From assembly GCF_030159595.1 (NCBI RefSeq), contig NZ_BSKJ01000001.1:62001-126000 (forward strand): a stretch of DNA of 64,000 nt, given 5' to 3'. Made by a program: the position numbers and the translations under genes. How positions within the stretch are numbered: the stretch's first letter is position 1; every line of letters begins with the position of its first letter. Below, in pieces: positions 37,838-44,571 of the stretch. Source of the DNA: Pseudomonas putida. Lineage in GTDB: Bacteria > Pseudomonadota > Gammaproteobacteria > Pseudomonadales > Pseudomonadaceae. The notes under the pieces were generated by a model. The model made no database searches and was not told the origin of the DNA. It saw only the letters and a list, made by a program, of their open reading frames with translations.

Positions 37838-39116
37838 GGGCTGGGCTCGCGTTGGGTTCGGTAGGCGCGCTGGTGGCGTCTTCGCGGCTGGAGGTCAGGG
37901 CAAACGAGCGCAGGCTGACCAGGTGTTCCTGGGTGGTGTATTCGCGACGGTCGAGGCGTTCGCGCTTGAAGCGTTTTTCCCGCGACAGGCGTGAGAACCA
38001 GTACAGCAGCTCGTCGGTGGCGCCTTCGGGCTCCTGCTCCAGCAGCCAGACCATCAGGTCGGGCAATGGCAGGGCCTTTTCGCAGCGTTCGGCCATTTCC
38101 TTGACCGTGCGCGGTGCGCGGGGCAGGGCGCCGGACTGGGGCTTGTGGGCCTTGGGGAAGCGCGCCGGCTTGGGCTCGAAGCGGGCCAGGGCGTAAACGT
38201 AGGCCTCGACCTGGCTGGCACTGCCCAGGAAGGTGCTTTGCGGGCGGGTGAACATCGGCATGGCCGCCTGCGGCACGGCATCAATGCCTTTGCGCCGGAT
38301 GACCGACAGGGCCAGTGCAGCGCCGCGGGTCACGGCGTTGTGCCGGCGGGCTTCTTCACGCAGCGGCAACAGCAGTTCGCGGGCGTGGCGCAGGGTGAGC
38401 TGGGCGCTGGTCTGCATTTCCAGGATGCGTGCGTGGGTGCGCAGCAGCATGTCGTCGTCGACCAGGTGACCCAGGCGTGCCTGTTCGCCCAGCAGCTTCA
38501 ACAGCACGGTCTCGACCTTGCGCACGCCTTGTTCGAACGCGCCGTCGGCGTTCACCAGCTGGATCATCGGTTCGACGTATTCGTCCCAGGTGGCCAGGAC
38601 TTCGGCATAACGCTGGCGCAGTGGGATCTGGCGGTTGCTGGTCTTGGCCCGCTCGGCCACGGCCACCAGTGCCTGCTCGTCGTTGTCGAGCTTTTTAAGC
38701 ACATCGCGTACGCGCATGTCGAGCAGGCGCAGCTGGCGTGCCAGGTCGTCGCTGTCGCGGTTGTCGAAGGCGTCCTGGATATGCCCGGCCAGGCGTTCCA
38801 GGTGTCGCAGGTAGGCTTCGATCTCCAGGCACAGGCCCAGCCGGTGTTCGCGGCGCAGGTAAGCGAGGAAGTCGTGGATCTGCGCATTCAGCTCGAAGCG
38901 GTTCGGGCTTTTGGCCACCGGGACCAGGATATCCAGGCGGATCCATACGTCAAGCAGCTGGGTGATGTCCTGCGGGGTGCTTTCGAGCTGCTGGCGGCCC
39001 ACATGCTGGCGCAGTTCGATCAGGCTCAGGGTGCCCTGGTCGAAACGCTCGCACAGCGGCTCGATCAGGGCCCAGTGTTCGGCTAGGGCGCGCAGGACGC
39101 GCTTGGGTTCGATCAT
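37827..39116 (-). CDS. mksF: MksF, kleisin-like subunit of the MksBEF condensin
   Basis: A 429-residue (up to 444) MukF-like kleisin. An N-terminal winged-helix domain (LIELRQHVGRQQLESTPQDITQLLDVWIRLDILVP within about 25–65) is followed by long helices (about 85–250) and a basic C-terminal domain (FKRERLDRREYTTQEHLVSLRSFALTS) that would bind the MksB head. ATG at 39116 (MIEPKRVLRAL) is preferred; an upstream in-frame start at 39161 adds 15 residues without homology signal. It is the first gene of mksF-mksE-mksB. Confidence 0.9.
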   Translation of the reverse strand: MIEPKRVLRALAEHWALIEPLCERFDQGTLSLIELRQHVGRQQLESTPQDITQLLDVWIRLDILVPVAKSPNRFELNAQIHDFLAYLRREHRLGLCLEIEAYLRHLERLAGHIQDAFDNRDSDDLARQLRLLDMRVRDVLKKLDNDEQALVAVAERAKTSNRQIPLRQRYAEVLATWDEYVEPMIQLVNADGAFEQGVRKVETVLLKLLGEQARLGHLVDDDMLLRTHARILEMQTSAQLTLRHARELLLPLREEARRHNAVTRGAALALSVIRRKGIDAVPQAAMPMFTRPQSTFLGSASQVEAYVYALARFEPKPARFPKAHKPQSGALPRAPRTVKEMAERCEKALPLPDLMVWLLEQEPEGATDELLYWFSRLSREKRFKRERLDRREYTTQEHLVSLRSFALTSSREDATSAPTEPNASPAHAS

Positions 39117-39228
39117 TGGCTTCGACTCGTTGCCAAGAAAAAGGGGGCGATTGTACTGCATCCGGGGGGGAGGTTTTCACCCCTTGGTCTGTAATGAAGG
39201 ATAACCATGAGCCTTGTAGGGGATTCAC

Positions 39229-39260
39229 TGGCCTCTTCGCGGGTGAGTCCACCCCCACAG
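39229..39260. repeat. Single REP unit upstream of mksF/holD
   Basis: TGGCCTCTTCGCGGGTGAGT followed by CCACCCCCACAG is a slightly decayed single REP, with mismatches in the right arm (TCCACCCC for ACCCGCTCC). Unlike the others it lies between divergent genes. Confidence 0.75.
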
Positions 39261-39323
39261 AGACTGCACAGGCAATAAAAAACCGCCGACCAGTTGCGGC
39301 ACTCGAATGCCAACGGCGTTAGA

Positions 39324-40145
39324 ATGCCCAATTGTTTTAACCCCTCGGATACCCGCCCCTTGCTGACCGAACCCCGTCGTCGCGCCTACCTTTCCGCCAT
39401 GCAAGTGGTGCATTGGCTGCCGCGTGCCGAGCTGCCGTTCGCCGCACCGTCGCGGCCCGAGCTGCTGTTGCCGGTGGCACCGGCCGAGGACATCGATTTC
39501 GAGACCAGGCCGGCACCGGCTGCAAACGAAGCACCCGCCAGCCCTCAGGTCCGCTCCGGTGAGCGGCCGAAAATCGAGATCCCGCGCCCGGCCAGTGTGC
39601 CCAAGCCTGCCGCCAAGGCCGTCGAGGCCGATGAGCTGCCCACGCCGCCACGCCCGGTCCCCGTGCCGCCACCGCGCTTCTCGCTGCAACTGCTGCGCGC
39701 CGGCAGCTGCCTGCTGCTGGTCGAACTGGCCACCAGCCAGCCGTTCCAGAGCCGCGACCCGTCCTACCTGCTGCTCAAGGACATGCTGCGCGCCGCCGGC
39801 CTGCCTGACGCCCCGCAGATCATCGGCGAGCCGGTACGCTGGCCGCTGCTGGTGCGCGGCAACATGGACCAAGGTCCGGAAGCCGCGCGTGATTTTGTCC
39901 GGGGCTTTGTCCAGGCGCGCCTGGAAGATGCCCCAAGCACCTGCCTGTGGCTGATCGGCTTGCCGGCACTGCGCTTTGCCGCCAATGCCGAGGCCGAAGC
40001 CTATTACCAAACCCTGACGCTCGACGGCCTGGGCGACGCCTGGGCGCTGCCGGGCCTTGAACTGTTGATGGACGAACCGCAGCGCAAGGCGGACGTCTGG
40101 AAAGCCATGCGCCAGCTGATGGCGCGCTGGAAGAGCGTTGAATGA
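39324..40145 (+). CDS. holD: Putative DNA polymerase III psi subunit (HolD)
   Basis: A protein of up to 273 residues upstream of and overlapping rimI, the position holD has in gamma-proteobacteria. The N-terminal block LTEPRRRAYLSAMQVVHWLPRAELPFA resembles the short HolD motif; a Pro/Ala-rich linker (about 60–125) and an alpha/beta C-terminal domain (FSLQLLRAGSCLLLVELA, then WLIGLPALRFAANAEAEAYYQ) follow. The pseudomonad psi was described as a cryptic, poorly conserved replicase clamp-loader subunit that links chi to tau/gamma. The start is uncertain: ATG 39324 is chosen, but a TAGAAT element overlaps it, so TTG 39360 or ATG 39399 are possible. Confidence 0.75.
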   Translation: MPNCFNPSDTRPLLTEPRRRAYLSAMQVVHWLPRAELPFAAPSRPELLLPVAPAEDIDFETRPAPAANEAPASPQVRSGERPKIEIPRPASVPKPAAKAVEADELPTPPRPVPVPPPRFSLQLLRAGSCLLLVELATSQPFQSRDPSYLLLKDMLRAAGLPDAPQIIGEPVRWPLLVRGNMDQGPEAARDFVRGFVQARLEDAPSTCLWLIGLPALRFAANAEAEAYYQTLTLDGLGDAWALPGLELLMDEPQRKADVWKAMRQLMARWKSVE

Positions 40146-40597
40146 GTGAATCGATCAGTTTCCGCCCGATGACCGAGGCGGATCTGGAAGCCGTACTTAA
40201 GATCGAATATGCCGCGTTCAGTCACCCCTGGACTCGCGGGATCTTTCAGGATGCGCTCAAGTCGTACGAAGTCTGGCTGATGTTCGATGGCCAGCAGCAG
40301 GTCGGCCATGGGGTGATCAACGTGATCATCGACGAGGCGCACCTGCTCAACATCACCGTCAAGCCTGAAAACCAGGGCCGTGGGCTGGGCCTGCGCCTGC
40401 TGGAGCACCTGATGGCCCGGGCCTACCAGCTCAATGGCCGCGAATGCTTCCTGGAGGTGCGCGCCAGCAACCAGTCGGCCTACCGGTTGTACGAACGCTA
40501 CGGTTTCAACGAAATCGGTCGGCGGCGCGACTATTATCCGATTGCCGGCGGTCGGGAAGACGCCTTGGTGATGGCATGCACCCTGCTTGAGGACTGA
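40142..40597 (+). CDS. rimI: Ribosomal protein S18 alanine N-acetyltransferase RimI
   Basis: A 151-residue GNAT acetyltransferase. The acetyl-CoA loop is VKPENQGRGLGLRLLEHL; the C-terminal ASNQSAYRLYERYGFNEIGRRRDYY is the RimI hallmark. It acetylates the N-terminal Ala of S18 and possibly other proteins. Its start overlaps the holD stop by four bases. Confidence 0.95.
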   Translation: MSESISFRPMTEADLEAVLKIEYAAFSHPWTRGIFQDALKSYEVWLMFDGQQQVGHGVINVIIDEAHLLNITVKPENQGRGLGLRLLEHLMARAYQLNGRECFLEVRASNQSAYRLYERYGFNEIGRRRDYYPIAGGREDALVMACTLLED

Positions 40598-40664
40598 CCT
40601 CGCATAGTCGGCGCCATCCACCGCGTAGCTTGCTTTGTTCTCTTTATGCAGGGATGGATAAAGA

Positions 40665-41240
40665 ATGAAAAAACTGCTTCTGGCGGCAGGCCTGCTGATA
40701 GCGGGCACTGCCCACGCCGACGAACGCGACCTGTGGATGTTCGCCCAGTGGGCCGGCGACCATCAAACCCGTCCCTTCCGTGAAATGCTGGTGGATGCCC
40801 GCCTTTACGGGGTAGTGCCTATCCACCAACTGCTGCGTTCGGCCTCGGACTGGAAGCTGTGCCGCGCGTCTCCTTTCGCCGTGCCGCCTGTCAGCAACTG
40901 GCCGGCTGTACGCTCGACCCTCTCGCTGATCAAGGTGCTCGACGGCCAAGGCATCCTTCGCCAGTTCGAGGTGGTTTCTGCCTATCGCGAGCCTCGTCTG
41001 AATACATGCGCAGGCGGTGCTGCCAACAGTGCCCATACCCGCGCCTTTGCCGTCGATATCTTGCTGCCGGCCTGGGCCGACCCCAACCCGCTGTGCCGTT
41101 TCTGGCAGCTGCATGGCCAGGCGTGGAGCATGGGCCTGGGGCGTTACCCGTCGGGGCGCATCCATCTGGATACCGCTGGCTATCGCACCTGGGGCGGCGA
41201 TGGCAGCGCGGGGTCATCGTTCTGCGTCAAACCCAAGTGA
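40665..41240 (+). CDS. Exported M15-type metallopeptidase
   Basis: A 191-residue protein with a signal peptide (MKKLLLAAGLLIAGTAHA, cleavage before DERDL). The catalytic domain has the M15/D-Ala-D-Ala carboxypeptidase pattern: SAYREPRLN, SAHTRAFAVDI with the first metal His and Asp, and GRIHLDTAGYRTWGG with the last metal His. It probably trims peptidoglycan peptides in the periplasm. A Cys pair (LCRAS, NTCAGG) may be disulfide-bonded. Its 3' end overlaps the converging LysR gene by 61 bases. Confidence 0.88.
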   Translation: MKKLLLAAGLLIAGTAHADERDLWMFAQWAGDHQTRPFREMLVDARLYGVVPIHQLLRSASDWKLCRASPFAVPPVSNWPAVRSTLSLIKVLDGQGILRQFEVVSAYREPRLNTCAGGAANSAHTRAFAVDILLPAWADPNPLCRFWQLHGQAWSMGLGRYPSGRIHLDTAGYRTWGGDGSAGSSFCVKPK

Positions 41241-42097
41241 ACCAGGCAGCGCTGGCACTCGCCCATTACCCACTCTGCGAAGCGCTGACGCTTGCCGCTG
41301 TCGTCCAGGGGCTGTGGGCTAAGCAAGTGATAAGCCGAGCCATCGCGCACAAAACCGAACGGCGCCTGCAACTGCCCGCTGTCGAGTTCGTCGCGCACCA
41401 TCAGGGCTGACGCCATGGCCAGGCCCAGGCCGGCGCTGGCGGCCTGGATCGTCAGGTAGAAGTGCTCGTAGTCGCTGCGTTCGTTGTGCCGCGCCTGTTG
41501 GCCGCTGAGGCGCAGCCAGGTGGGCCAGGCAGCGGGGCGAGTGGTGCTGTGCAGCAGGCGTTGGCCGTCGAGCCGGGTGGAGGAGGAGGGGTGGCACACC
41601 GGGCCGATCCATTCGTCGCAGATTTTTTGATTGAACAGCTGGTTGTCCCAGTGGAAGTCGTCGCGGCGGATGGCCAGGTCGACACCGCTGCGGGCGAAGT
41701 CCAGCGGCCCGCCGGCGGCCACCAGGTGCAACTGCAGGTCGGGGTGGTCGGCATGGAAGCGGGGCAGGCGCGGGATCAGCCAGCGCATGGCGATGGTCGG
41801 TTCACAGGACAGCACCAGCACATTGTCGCGGGCCTGTTGTTGCAAGCGCTGCACGGCGCCTTCGAGCTGTTCGAAGATCGCCTGGGTGGTGCCTTGCAGG
41901 GCACGGCCGGCGGAGGTGAGGAAGATGGCCCGGTTACGGCGTTCGAACAGCGCCACGCCAAGGTTTTCTTCAAGCAGGCGTATTTGGCGGCTGACCGCGC
42001 CGTGGGTGACGTGCAAGTGCTCGGCGGCGCGCACGAAGCTCTCGGTCTGGGCGGCGATGTCGAAGTAGCGGAAGGCGTTGAGCGGTGGCAGTTTCAT
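41180..42097 (-). CDS. LysR-family transcriptional regulator
   Basis: A 305-residue regulator. The helix-turn-helix covers about residues 1–60 (MKLPPLNAFRYFDIAAQTESF, then LHVTHGAVSRQIRLLEENLG), and the effector domain follows. The stop (TAG) lies inside the end of the M15 peptidase gene on the other strand. ATG at 42097 is preferred; upstream in-frame codons run into the REP element. It is divergent from the LysE-type exporter gene, the usual arrangement for a regulator of amino-acid export, so that exporter is its likely target. Confidence 0.92.
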   Translation of the reverse strand: MKLPPLNAFRYFDIAAQTESFVRAAEHLHVTHGAVSRQIRLLEENLGVALFERRNRAIFLTSAGRALQGTTQAIFEQLEGAVQRLQQQARDNVLVLSCEPTIAMRWLIPRLPRFHADHPDLQLHLVAAGGPLDFARSGVDLAIRRDDFHWDNQLFNQKICDEWIGPVCHPSSSTRLDGQRLLHSTTRPAAWPTWLRLSGQQARHNERSDYEHFYLTIQAASAGLGLAMASALMVRDELDSGQLQAPFGFVRDGSAYHLLSPQPLDDSGKRQRFAEWVMGECQRCLVHLGLTQNDDPALPSPPQVR

Positions 42098-42116
42098 GGC
42101 ATTCCTTTTGGCCTGT

Positions 42117-42216
42117 GCCGGCCTCTTCGCGGGTGAACCCGCTCCCACAGGTAAAGCGCTTTCCCCAGGTTCGGTGAGATCCCTGTGGGAGCGGGTTTAC
42201 CCGCGAAGAGGCCGGT
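42117..42216. repeat. REP inverted pair between LysR and LysE genes
   Basis: Two near-canonical REP units (42117–42152 and 42181–42216) face each other across 28 bases. It lies within the divergent intergenic region, an uncommon position, just upstream of the LysR start. Confidence 0.93.
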
Positions 42217-42343
42217 GCAGGTTCAATATATCTGTGAGTAAAACTATCAGATATGCCCCACTATAAATCGATTTTTCCGTGTCCATAAGCGATCAATAAT
42301 CCCCCGGTCTGTGCATTTCCATCGCCTATCGAGAGCCACCCGC

Positions 42344-42958
42344 ATGACCGAACTCATCGCCGTCGCCCTGTTTACCTTGCTCGCCGTCATCAGCCCTGGC
42401 GCCGATTTCGCCATGGTCACCCGCAGCAGTTATGCACAGGGCCGAAGGGCCGGGCTGGCCGCTGCCGTGGGCATTGCGCTGGGCGTGCAGGTGCACGTGC
42501 TGTACACGGTGTTGGGCATTGCAGTGCTCATCAGCCAGAGCCCGGCTTTGTTCTTCACCATGAAAGTGCTGGGTGCGGGCTACCTGATCTATCTGGGCTA
42601 CCAGTCATTGACCAATACCCGGCGCATCAGCCTGGATGGTTTAGGGCAAACCGCTGGTGGCGTGCTGCAAGCCCTGCGAATGGGCTTTCTGACCAATGCC
42701 CTCAACCCCAAGACCATGTTGTTTGTCATCAGTGCTTTTACCCAGGTCGTCCAGCCTGGTAGCCCGTTGGTGCTGGACTTCGCCTACGGGGCGTTCATGT
42801 CCTTTGCCCACTGGCTGTGGTTCAGCTTGGTGGCGGTGTTCTTCTCCAGCACGGCATTGCGCAAGGCGATGATCGACCGGCAAGTGCTGGTGGACCGAGT
42901 GATCGGGCTGGCGTTGATCGGGCTTGGTTTGGCAGTGGCGGTGACGGGGATGCGTTGA
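42344..42958 (+). CDS. LysE/RhtB-family amino acid exporter
   Basis: A 204-residue inner-membrane protein with six hydrophobic segments. The family signature at the N-terminus, ISPGADFAMVTRSSYAQGRRAG, and MGFLTNALNPKTMLFVISAF are present. Members export amino acids such as homoserine, threonine or lysine. It is divergent from a LysR gene that probably controls it. The substrate is unknown; with a homoserine-related cluster elsewhere in the window an RhtB-like role is possible but not shown. Confidence 0.92.
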   Translation: MTELIAVALFTLLAVISPGADFAMVTRSSYAQGRRAGLAAAVGIALGVQVHVLYTVLGIAVLISQSPALFFTMKVLGAGYLIYLGYQSLTNTRRISLDGLGQTAGGVLQALRMGFLTNALNPKTMLFVISAFTQVVQPGSPLVLDFAYGAFMSFAHWLWFSLVAVFFSSTALRKAMIDRQVLVDRVIGLALIGLGLAVAVTGMR

Positions 42959-42966
42959 GGCTGCGA

Positions 42967-42996
42967 TTGCAAGTTGGGGTGATGGCCACTTAGAAT
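42967..42996 (+). promoter_or_regulatory. Predicted sigma-70 promoter of the first ECF sigma gene
   Basis: TTGCAA (42967–42972) and TAGAAT (42991–42996) are 18 bases apart. The expected transcript would begin near 43003, leaving a leader of only about 23 bases. Confidence 0.65.
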
Positions 42997-43009
42997 AGAA
43001 TCATTCCCA
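42995..43009 (+). promoter_or_regulatory. Fur-like site over the ECF sigma promoter
   Basis: ATAGAAT-C-ATTCCCA matches the 7-1-7 Fur pattern TGATAAT-N-ATTATCA at 9 of 14 positions, with the central GAATCATTC palindrome intact. It overlaps the -10 box and the start of transcription, where iron-loaded Fur would block polymerase. Confidence 0.55.
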
Positions 43010-43012
43010 TTT

Positions 43013-43024
43013 GCGAAGCTTCGC
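43013..43024 (+). other. Palindrome immediately before the ECF sigma start codon
   Basis: GCGAAGCTTCGC is a perfect 12-base palindrome ending one base before ATG 43026, and it occupies the position where a ribosome-binding site would be. No Shine-Dalgarno sequence is visible. Confidence 0.5.
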
Positions 43025-43025
43025 G

Positions 43026-43547
43026 ATGAAATCAATCCCTCCCGCCGCCGTAGACACCCTGGATGCCTTGTACAAGGGCTATCACGGCTGGTTGCTGGTG
43101 TGGTTGCGCCAGCGCCTGAACTGCCCGCAGCATGCCGCAGACATGGCCCAGGACACGTTCGTTCGTTTGCTCAGTGCTGGCAGCTACGTCGCCCCACGCG
43201 AGCCTCGGGCCTTGCTGGCGACGGTGGCGCGGCGCCTGCTGATCGACCGTGGCCGTCGGCACAAGCTGGAGCAGGCCTATCGCGAAGCGTTGGCGCTGCA
43301 TGTGGAACAGATGGAGCAAGCGCCTTCTCCCGAGCAGATTCACACGGCAATACAAGCCCTGGAGCAGATCGACCGTGCCTTGTCGCGCATGCCGCCGCGT
43401 GCACGCCAGGCGTTTGTGCTGCGCCATCTCGAAGGCCTGAGCCACAGCGAAATCGCCGAGCATTTGCAGGTGTCCACCAAGAGTGTGCAAGGCTATCTGG
43501 TGCAAGCGCTGCTGGCCTGTCACGCCGCCGCAGAGGCCTGCCTGTGA
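43026..43547 (+). CDS. ECF sigma factor, FecI-like (iron starvation type)
   Basis: A 173-residue ECF sigma factor. Region 2 (about 10–75) has LYKGYHGWLLVWLRQRL and AADMAQDTFVRLL; region 4 (about 110–165) has RMPPRARQAFVLRHLEGLSHSEIAEHLQVSTKSVQGYL. It is the first gene of a sigma–FecR–TonB receptor set and should direct transcription of the receptor gene when the receptor is occupied. A Fur-like site overlaps its promoter. The FecR start overlaps its stop (GTGA). Confidence 0.94.
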   Translation: MKSIPPAAVDTLDALYKGYHGWLLVWLRQRLNCPQHAADMAQDTFVRLLSAGSYVAPREPRALLATVARRLLIDRGRRHKLEQAYREALALHVEQMEQAPSPEQIHTAIQALEQIDRALSRMPPRARQAFVLRHLEGLSHSEIAEHLQVSTKSVQGYLVQALLACHAAAEACL

Positions 43548-44494
43548 GCCCGGAAGTTCTTCATGAGGCCGCCGAGTGGTTCGTGCGCCTGGACGACCAG
43601 CCCAGCGGTCGCGACCGTGAGGCGTTTCGTGCCTGGCTGGAGCAGGACAGCGAGCACCTCGAAGCCTTCCAGCGTATGCAGGAAACCTTGGCCCCCTTGC
43701 AGGTGCTCAAGCATGCGCCAGCCCGCACTGCGCTGCGGGCGTTCAAGCAGCAACGGCGTTCAGCGCAGGCTCTGAAGGCGCTCGCTCTGGTCGCCGTGCT
43801 GGCTCTGCCGTTAGGGATGCTCGTGCAGCAGGGGCCGGTGTACCTGTTGGCCGATATTCGCACCGGCAGCGGTGAATGGGCCACGCGGCAGTTGCCTGAT
43901 GGCAGCCTGCTTCGGCTGGACGGTGGGTCCGCCGTCGACCTGGACTTCGATGACCGGACGCGGACGGTTCGCCTGCTGCGCGGGGAAATCCTGGTGGATG
44001 TGGCCAAGGACGCCGGGCGTCCGTTCAAGGTGGTGACCGAACATGGCAGTGTGCGGGCGTTGGGCACGCGTTTTGTCGTGGAGCAGTTGGCCGAAGGCTC
44101 ACGCCTGGCAATGATCGAATCCACTACCGAAGTCGACAGCCATGGCCAGCGCCGGGTGGTATCGGCAGGCCAGGAACTGCATTTCGACGCGACGGGGCCA
44201 GGTGAAGTACAGCCTGTCGACGGCAGGGGCGTGGAGCAGGCCTGGGCCCGGCACCAGCTGGTGGTACGCGAGCGGCCGCTGGTCGAGGTGCTCGAACAGC
44301 TGAGCCGTAACCATTCGGGCTACCTGCTGTTCGATCGCAAGGCGCTGGCGAACATTCGCGTGACCGCTGTCTTGCCGGCCGACGACAGTGAGCGGGCATT
44401 GCGCCTGTTGGCACGTAGTCTGCCGCTGGGTATCGATCACTACACGCCCTGGATCACGCGGGTGCGCTACCTGCCTGAATCCGAGCTCAGATAA
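43544..44494 (+). CDS. FecR-family anti-sigma/sigma regulator
   Basis: A 316-residue FecR-type protein. The N-terminal DUF4880 domain (about 1–45; LHEAAEWFVRLDDQPSGRDREAFRAWL) binds the sigma factor. One membrane helix lies near residues 80–100 (ALKALALVAVLALPLGMLV), with an RR pair shortly before it, and the periplasmic FecR domain follows (TRQLPDGSLLRLDGGSAVDLDF, RALGTRFVVE). The C-terminal part contacts the receptor signalling domain. The start is GTG 43544, coupled to the sigma gene. Confidence 0.93.
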   Translation: MSPEVLHEAAEWFVRLDDQPSGRDREAFRAWLEQDSEHLEAFQRMQETLAPLQVLKHAPARTALRAFKQQRRSAQALKALALVAVLALPLGMLVQQGPVYLLADIRTGSGEWATRQLPDGSLLRLDGGSAVDLDFDDRTRTVRLLRGEILVDVAKDAGRPFKVVTEHGSVRALGTRFVVEQLAEGSRLAMIESTTEVDSHGQRRVVSAGQELHFDATGPGEVQPVDGRGVEQAWARHQLVVRERPLVEVLEQLSRNHSGYLLFDRKALANIRVTAVLPADDSERALRLLARSLPLGIDHYTPWITRVRYLPESELR

Positions 44495-44571
44495 AAAACA
44501 TTCCTGTCTGCTTCCAGTTCTCGATTTCCGTGCGTCCTTGTCGTAAGCCAACATAACGGAGTATCGGGAAC

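Noticed and set aside
34302..39116. Wadjet/JetABCD plasmid-defence system
   Set aside because: The three condensin-like subunits are there, but no JetD/MksG nuclease gene flanks them and the locus is core genome, so MksBEF is the better name.
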